Positions 6,608-9,562 of a DNA stretch of 9,562 bases are shown one piece after another. A model generated the notes under the pieces. The model was not told where the DNA came from. It saw nothing but the letters and a program-made list of their open reading frames with translations, and did not search any database. Source of the stretch: Deltaproteobacteria bacterium RBG_16_44_11 (lineage in GTDB: Bacteria; Desulfobacterota; Syntrophia; Syntrophales; Smithellaceae). Position numbers and translations under genes: made by a program. Numbering within the stretch: position 1 is the first letter of the stretch; each line of letters starts with the position of its first letter. The stretch covers positions 22,830 through 32,391 of the forward strand of contig MGQN01000010.1 of NCBI GenBank assembly GCA_001797845.1, read 5' to 3'.

Positions 6608-7420
6608 ATGGATAAAAATTCAGACGTCCTTTGTCAACCTGATAAAAGTAAGTCCTGCGGAGCTTGTTGCGGTCTTTACAATTATGTGAATAGCTCTCGT
6701 TCTTCATTAACGGAAAGGTTACGCGCGCGGACGAAACGTTTTCATGAAATCGTAAAAAATAAAAACGATATCAAAAATTATGTTAGTGAAACAATTGCCG
6801 GCGAGGATTGGAAGAAAAGATATGAAGTAATTTATTGCTGTGAATATCTTGGTTTTCTTGATAGCGCAGAAAGAAAGGTAGGCTGTCTTTTGCATCCAGC
6901 GCAAAATTCCGGTCTCGATTTGCGTGATGTTTCATTTTATGGTCAGAAACTCTGTGCCGGGCATCTTTGTCCCAGTCACCACTTTATCCCAAAGTCGCAA
7001 TCTCAAATACTGATAAAAATAATCGATGATTGGTATCTCTATGGGCTTTGTATTACCGACATTGACCTGGTAAAAACATATTTTCGTCTGTTGGCAAATC
7101 ATATCGGAGAGGAAGTAAAGCCGGAAGTGTTCGATAACGAAGCTTTAAAGAAAATTGCCTGTCAGTATTTTGATTGGAAAATTACCTGGCCGTTTCGTTC
7201 GCCGGACGCAAACAGATTAGGGAAATATTACTTTGATGGTTCACAATACATGATTAGTTATATTGATTATGAAGGGTATGGAAGGGATGTATCGAAGTTT
7301 AATACGATATTTTTGAGCCTTTCTTCAGTATTTAAAAATGCCAAGGAAATTGAAGAGGCGGAAAGTCTAATTTTGTCAAATATCGACAATTTTATCCATA
7401 CTTATGAGCGCGTATTTTGA
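6608..7420 (+). CDS. Cysteine-rich CxxCC protein (YkgJ-like N-terminus), function unknown
   Basis: The 270-residue protein has ten cysteines: C9, C17, C20, C21, C77, C78, C93, C116, C121 and C148 in the first 150 residues, plus C185. The N-terminal CGACCGLYNY resembles the CxxCC cluster of YkgJ-type proteins proposed to bind Zn or an Fe-S cluster. The further pairs YCCEYLGF, GCLLHPAQN, and LCAGHLCPSHH could complete one or two metal sites. The C-terminal 80 residues lack conserved-looking motifs. There is no signal peptide or membrane segment. I recognise similar unnamed proteins in deltaproteobacteria but know no function. No Shine-Dalgarno is visible before ATG 6608, and no in-frame alternative start fits better. 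A weak TTGATA (6549-6554) could be part of its promoter. It lies 86 bp after purU. Confidence 0.85.
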   Translation: MDKNSDVLCQPDKSKSCGACCGLYNYVNSSRSSLTERLRARTKRFHEIVKNKNDIKNYVSETIAGEDWKKRYEVIYCCEYLGFLDSAERKVGCLLHPAQNSGLDLRDVSFYGQKLCAGHLCPSHHFIPKSQSQILIKIIDDWYLYGLCITDIDLVKTYFRLLANHIGEEVKPEVFDNEALKKIACQYFDWKITWPFRSPDANRLGKYYFDGSQYMISYIDYEGYGRDVSKFNTIFLSLSSVFKNAKEIEEAESLILSNIDNFIHTYERVF

Positions 7421-7426
7421 TTTTTA

Positions 7427-7455
7427 TTGACAGACAACACTCATATTGGTTAATG
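7427..7455 (+). promoter_or_regulatory. Probable promoter of the hpt operon
   Basis: A perfect -35 box TTGACA lies at 7427-7432, directly after the upstream gene's stop. The -10 box is poor: TTAATG (7450-7455, 17-bp spacer) or TAATGT (7451-7456, 18 bp). A promoter with a good -35 and weak -10, overlapped by a palindrome, may depend on a regulator. Confidence 0.45.
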
Positions 7456-7466
7456 TAATACATTAA
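7450..7466. promoter_or_regulatory. 17-bp perfect palindrome, candidate operator before hpt
   Basis: TTAATGTA, one central A, then TACATTAA: eight base pairs match perfectly around a single base. It overlaps the presumed -10 region of the hpt promoter and ends 23 bp before the hpt ATG. The size and symmetry fit a homodimeric repressor site. It is too AT-rich for a terminator, and no T-run follows. The regulator is unknown. Confidence 0.45.
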
Positions 7467-7489
7467 TTTATCTAAAGAGATGATACATA

Positions 7490-8017
7490 ATGAACGAGAG
7501 GCAAAAGGAAATACTATTTAATCGCAGCGTAATTCAGAAACGCGTGCAAGAATTAGCCGATCAAATATCCGGCGATTACACTGACGGTGAATTGATTATT
7601 GTCGGCATTCTTAAAGGAGCGTTCATTTTCATGGCTGATCTGATCCGGGCTATCAGTATTCCCTGTAGCGTCGATTTTGTAAGGTGCGCAAGTTATGGCA
7701 CAGGTTCCGAAAGTTCAGGGAAAATAGTGATGACAAAAGATATCGAGACTTCCATTAAAGGCCGGGATGTTCTGATTGTGGAAGATATCGTTGATACTGG
7801 TTTGACTTTGAAATATCTTGTCGGGTGGCTTAAAGAAAGAAATCCCCATTCGCTTAAGGTATGTGCTCTCATAGATAAGCGCAGAAAAAGAAAAGTATCC
7901 TTTGAGGCTGATTATGTAGGATTCACTGTGGCTGACGGATTTTTGGTCGGTTACGGATTGGATTTCAATGAGTGCTATCGCTTTTTACCGGAGATTTATG
8001 TTATTAAGCAATTATAG
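7490..8017 (+). CDS. hpt: Hypoxanthine phosphoribosyltransferase
   Basis: This cytoplasmic purine-salvage enzyme converts hypoxanthine (often also guanine) and PRPP to IMP/GMP. The 175-residue product has the usual length. It carries the LKG motif at 41-43, the flexible-loop SYG at 68-70 (ASYGTGSESSGKIV), and the PRPP-binding signature VLIVEDIVDTGLTL at 94-107 with the acidic ED pair at 98-99. The base-binding tail has K130 in IDK and the VGFTVADGFLVGYGLD stretch at 143-158. ATG 7490 is the first start after the promoter region; the Shine-Dalgarno is weak. The next gene follows after 12 bp, so they form an operon. Confidence 0.96.
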   Translation: MNERQKEILFNRSVIQKRVQELADQISGDYTDGELIIVGILKGAFIFMADLIRAISIPCSVDFVRCASYGTGSESSGKIVMTKDIETSIKGRDVLIVEDIVDTGLTLKYLVGWLKERNPHSLKVCALIDKRRKRKVSFEADYVGFTVADGFLVGYGLDFNECYRFLPEIYVIKQL

Positions 8018-8029
8018 ACAGGAGAGAAA

Positions 8030-9019
8030 ATGATCATTCAGTGCAGACAATGCCGGACAAAATTCTTTTTTGAAGATTCCATGATGCAAGGCGATGGTTT
8101 GTGGATGCGCTGCAGCCGCTGCGAACACGTTTTCTTTCAGGATAATCCGTTTATCGAGAAGCCGGAAACGGAAACACCGCTGGTTTCAGAGCCCGTTTTT
8201 TCCGAAGATTCTCCGTCTGACGGGAAAATGGTTGATTTATCTAAAGAAGCTCCGCCAAACTCCGGCCGGGATGAAGACGTCGTCCGTTTTCTTGATAACG
8301 TAATGGAAGCAAAAAACAGTTTAAACGAACAAGTCAATTTAGAGATGGAGAAAACAAGAAGAGAAATAATCAGTAAAGAAAAGTTCGTAAAAACAGAAAG
8401 GAACCCGGCGGTTGGTGATATAAACCAGGAAGGCGATAGCGCTACGCAAAGAAAACAATTATCTAAAAAGGGAGAGAGGAAAGCGTGGAAAGTTGTTGTA
8501 TGGTCCGTATTGGTAATCGTAGTTATCCCCGCAGTTATTTATTTTGTTGTTAAACCGCAAATTGGTGATAGGTTTATTGAAATTGCCCACAAGTATATAG
8601 GCGATCCGGAACCCGCACGTCCGGAAGTTGTAATTGGGCAGGTCAAACTGCAAGATATACGGCAGCGCATGATTAATAATAATGTTTTGGGAGAAATTCG
8701 TGTTATGGAAGGGACGGCGGTAAATCAAGCCGATTATCCTATTTGCCGGATTGCAATAAAAGGAGCAATTGTTGATGCCTACTCTGTGGTTTTAGGCGAA
8801 CGTACCAGTTATGCTGGAAATGTTTTAACCGATGAAGAACTGACTAACCTACCCGAAGAAGAAATATTAAGAAAGCTGTCAAGGCCGGAGGGGAACAACA
8901 ATTCCAACGACAAAATCGTACCTAATGGGCAAATTCCTTTTATGATTGTATTTGCCCGTGAGCCGGCGGGCGTTATTAAAACAACAGTGACTACAATCGG
9001 CGCGGAGCGCCTTCTTTAA
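8030..9019 (+). CDS. Zinc-ribbon / DUF3426 single-pass membrane protein
   Basis: The 329-residue protein has a short N-terminal zinc ribbon of the MJ0042 type with C5, C8, C28 and C31 (CRQC...CSRC). A charged, probably disordered linker follows (40-148), then one membrane helix at about 152-174 (KVVVWSVLVIVVIPAVIYFVV). The C-terminal domain matches DUF3426 (about 200-329) and has the features GEIRVMEGTAVNQADYPICRI, YAGNVLTDEEL and IPFMIVFAREPAGV. Topology by domain order is cytoplasmic zinc ribbon and periplasmic DUF3426. The role is unknown; related proteins are common in deltaproteobacteria. A strong Shine-Dalgarno (AGGAG in the 12-bp gap after hpt) shows co-transcription with hpt. The MITE-like element begins 4 bp after its stop. 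Confidence 0.9.
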   Translation: MIIQCRQCRTKFFFEDSMMQGDGLWMRCSRCEHVFFQDNPFIEKPETETPLVSEPVFSEDSPSDGKMVDLSKEAPPNSGRDEDVVRFLDNVMEAKNSLNEQVNLEMEKTRREIISKEKFVKTERNPAVGDINQEGDSATQRKQLSKKGERKAWKVVVWSVLVIVVIPAVIYFVVKPQIGDRFIEIAHKYIGDPEPARPEVVIGQVKLQDIRQRMINNNVLGEIRVMEGTAVNQADYPICRIAIKGAIVDAYSVVLGERTSYAGNVLTDEELTNLPEEEILRKLSRPEGNNNSNDKIVPNGQIPFMIVFAREPAGVIKTTVTTIGAERLL

Positions 9020-9023
9020 GCTA

Positions 9024-9265
9024 ATACCAATGCGCTTGTAAGTTACCACCTTGTTGGCGGTAATTACCGGTAAGGTAAGAACCTTATTTGCTATGCGCTC
9101 CCCTGCGGGATGCGCTTCCGGTCTTTGGCTAACTTTGTTGGCATCGTCGTCGGCTTCCTCAGCGTATAACCTGATAACCTGAAGGTCACACGAGGTCACG
9201 CGTTAGTAATACGCCTCCGGAGCCTCCTCCTTGCCGCCTCGTTATCCTTTGAAATCAAATGGTAT
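9024..9265 (+). mobile_element. MITE-like non-autonomous element, copy 2 (242 bp)
   Basis: It is bounded by ATACCAAT (9024-9031) and AAATGGTAT (9257-9265), a short imperfect inverted repeat with the ATACCA core seen in copy 1. The right half shares exact blocks in order with the reverse complement of 705-875: TCACACGAGGT (9186-9196), ACGCGT, CTCCTTGCCGCCTCG (9227-9241) and AAATGGTAT. The left half is longer than in copy 1 and rich in hairpins: TTACCACC/GGCGGTAA (about 9044-9063), TAAGGT/ACCTTA (9071-9086), and GCGC..CCC/GGG..GCGC (about 9095-9115). It also has two ATAACCTG octamers (9166-9181). No convincing protein is encoded. It fills the 276-bp gap between two convergent genes. Confidence 0.72.
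9166..9181. repeat. Two exact 8-bp tandem units inside copy 2
   Basis: ATAACCTG occurs twice in direct succession. It corresponds, on the complement, to the first octamer of the four-unit array in copy 1 (AGGTTATT and variants at 793-824). Confidence 0.65.
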
Positions 9266-9295
9266 CAAAACGGATATCTTTTGGGCAAAAGGCCG

Positions 9296-9562
9296 TCAAA
9301 TATATTTTTCGATTATTTTTCTGCTTATTGCTCCTTCGCGCAGGATTGCCGGGGGATCGCAGGTAACATCGATAACAGTGGATACTTTATCTCCAATTGT
9401 TCTGCCAAAATCAACGACAGCGTCAATCTTATTTCCGATTTGTTTTATAACTTCATCAGCGCGCGCACATTCAGGTTGATTGGATAAATTAGCGCTTGTG
9501 GCGGTCAACGGCCGTCCCATTATTTGCGCAATTCGCCTGGCTCCTTTGTGGCTCGAAAGCCT
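9296..9562 (-). CDS. L-threonylcarbamoyladenylate synthase (TsaC/Sua5/YrdC family), C-terminal part
   Basis: The enzyme makes threonylcarbamoyl-AMP from threonine, bicarbonate and ATP, the first step of t6A37 tRNA modification. Only the last 88 residues are in the window; the 5' end lies beyond 9562. The frame is open from the edge through RLSSHKGARRIAQIMGRPLTATSAN, which carries the YrdC motif PLTATSAN. It then has DFGRTIGDKVSTVID, matching the family's G...STVVD block, and ends with PPAILREGAISRKIIEKYI. It stops with TGA at 9296-9298, where a YrdC-only (TsaC-like) protein would end, so no C-terminal Sua5 domain is present. An in-frame ATG at 9518-9520 is internal, not the start. It converges on the hpt/DUF3426 operon with copy 2 of the MITE-like element between. 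Confidence 0.9.
   Translation of the reverse strand, partial: RLSSHKGARRIAQIMGRPLTATSANLSNQPECARADEVIKQIGNKIDAVVDFGRTIGDKVSTVIDVTCDPPAILREGAISRKIIEKYI

Noticed and set aside
8879..9199. Minus-strand open frame of 106 codons across the end of the DUF3426 gene and copy 2 of the element
   Set aside because: It overlaps the strongly supported DUF3426 coding region in antisense and continues into repeat DNA; the predicted protein has no family features.
9518..9520. ATG as the start of a 74-codon minus-strand gene
   Set aside because: The frame stays open to the window edge and the upstream 14 codons carry YrdC-family-like sequence; the ATG is internal (IMGRPLTATSAN).

Overview
The window looks like chromosomal housekeeping DNA from a Gram-negative bacterium of moderate, slightly AT-rich composition. 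A Desulfobacterota (deltaproteobacterial) origin is the best guess. It rests on three genes whose family forms I associate with that group: the fused radical SAM/DUF2344 protein, the zinc-ribbon plus DUF3426 membrane protein next to hpt, and the 270-residue CxxCC protein. The rplU-rpmA-obg order is widespread and does not narrow this. The assignment is inferred from gene content, not from a search.

Layout, left to right. Positions 1-676 (minus) hold the N-terminal 225 codons of the GTPase Obg. Then comes a 171-bp MITE-like element (705-875), followed by a minus-strand terminator hairpin (881-908) and rpmA (L27) and rplU (L21), which are driven by a near-consensus sigma-70 promoter at 1547-1575. 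A plus-strand MltB-type lytic transglycosylase gene (1740-2654) follows and converges, with a 6-bp gap, on an 827-codon radical SAM/DUF2344 gene (2661-5144, minus). That gene is coupled through an ATGA overlap to a 131-codon gene of unknown function (5141-5536). Across a divergent promoter region lies purU (5664-6521, plus; start corrected from a longer open frame). After it come a Cys-rich protein of unknown function (6608-7420) and an hpt/DUF3426 two-gene operon (7490-9019) with a 17-bp palindrome in its leader. A second, 242-bp copy of the MITE-like element (9024-9265), in the opposite orientation to the first, separates this operon from the C-terminal end of a TsaC/Sua5 threonylcarbamoyl-AMP synthase on the minus strand (9296 to the window end).

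Functionally the genes cover ribosome assembly (L21, L27, Obg), tRNA t6A modification (TsaC/Sua5), one-carbon and purine metabolism (PurU, Hpt) and wall remodelling (MltB-like). Three conserved-looking proteins have no assigned role.

I see no defence system, CRISPR array, rRNA or tRNA gene. The least ordinary content is the pair of related TIR-bounded non-coding elements, which carry degenerate 8-bp tandem repeats, and the uncharacterised 131-aa + radical SAM/DUF2344 gene pair.
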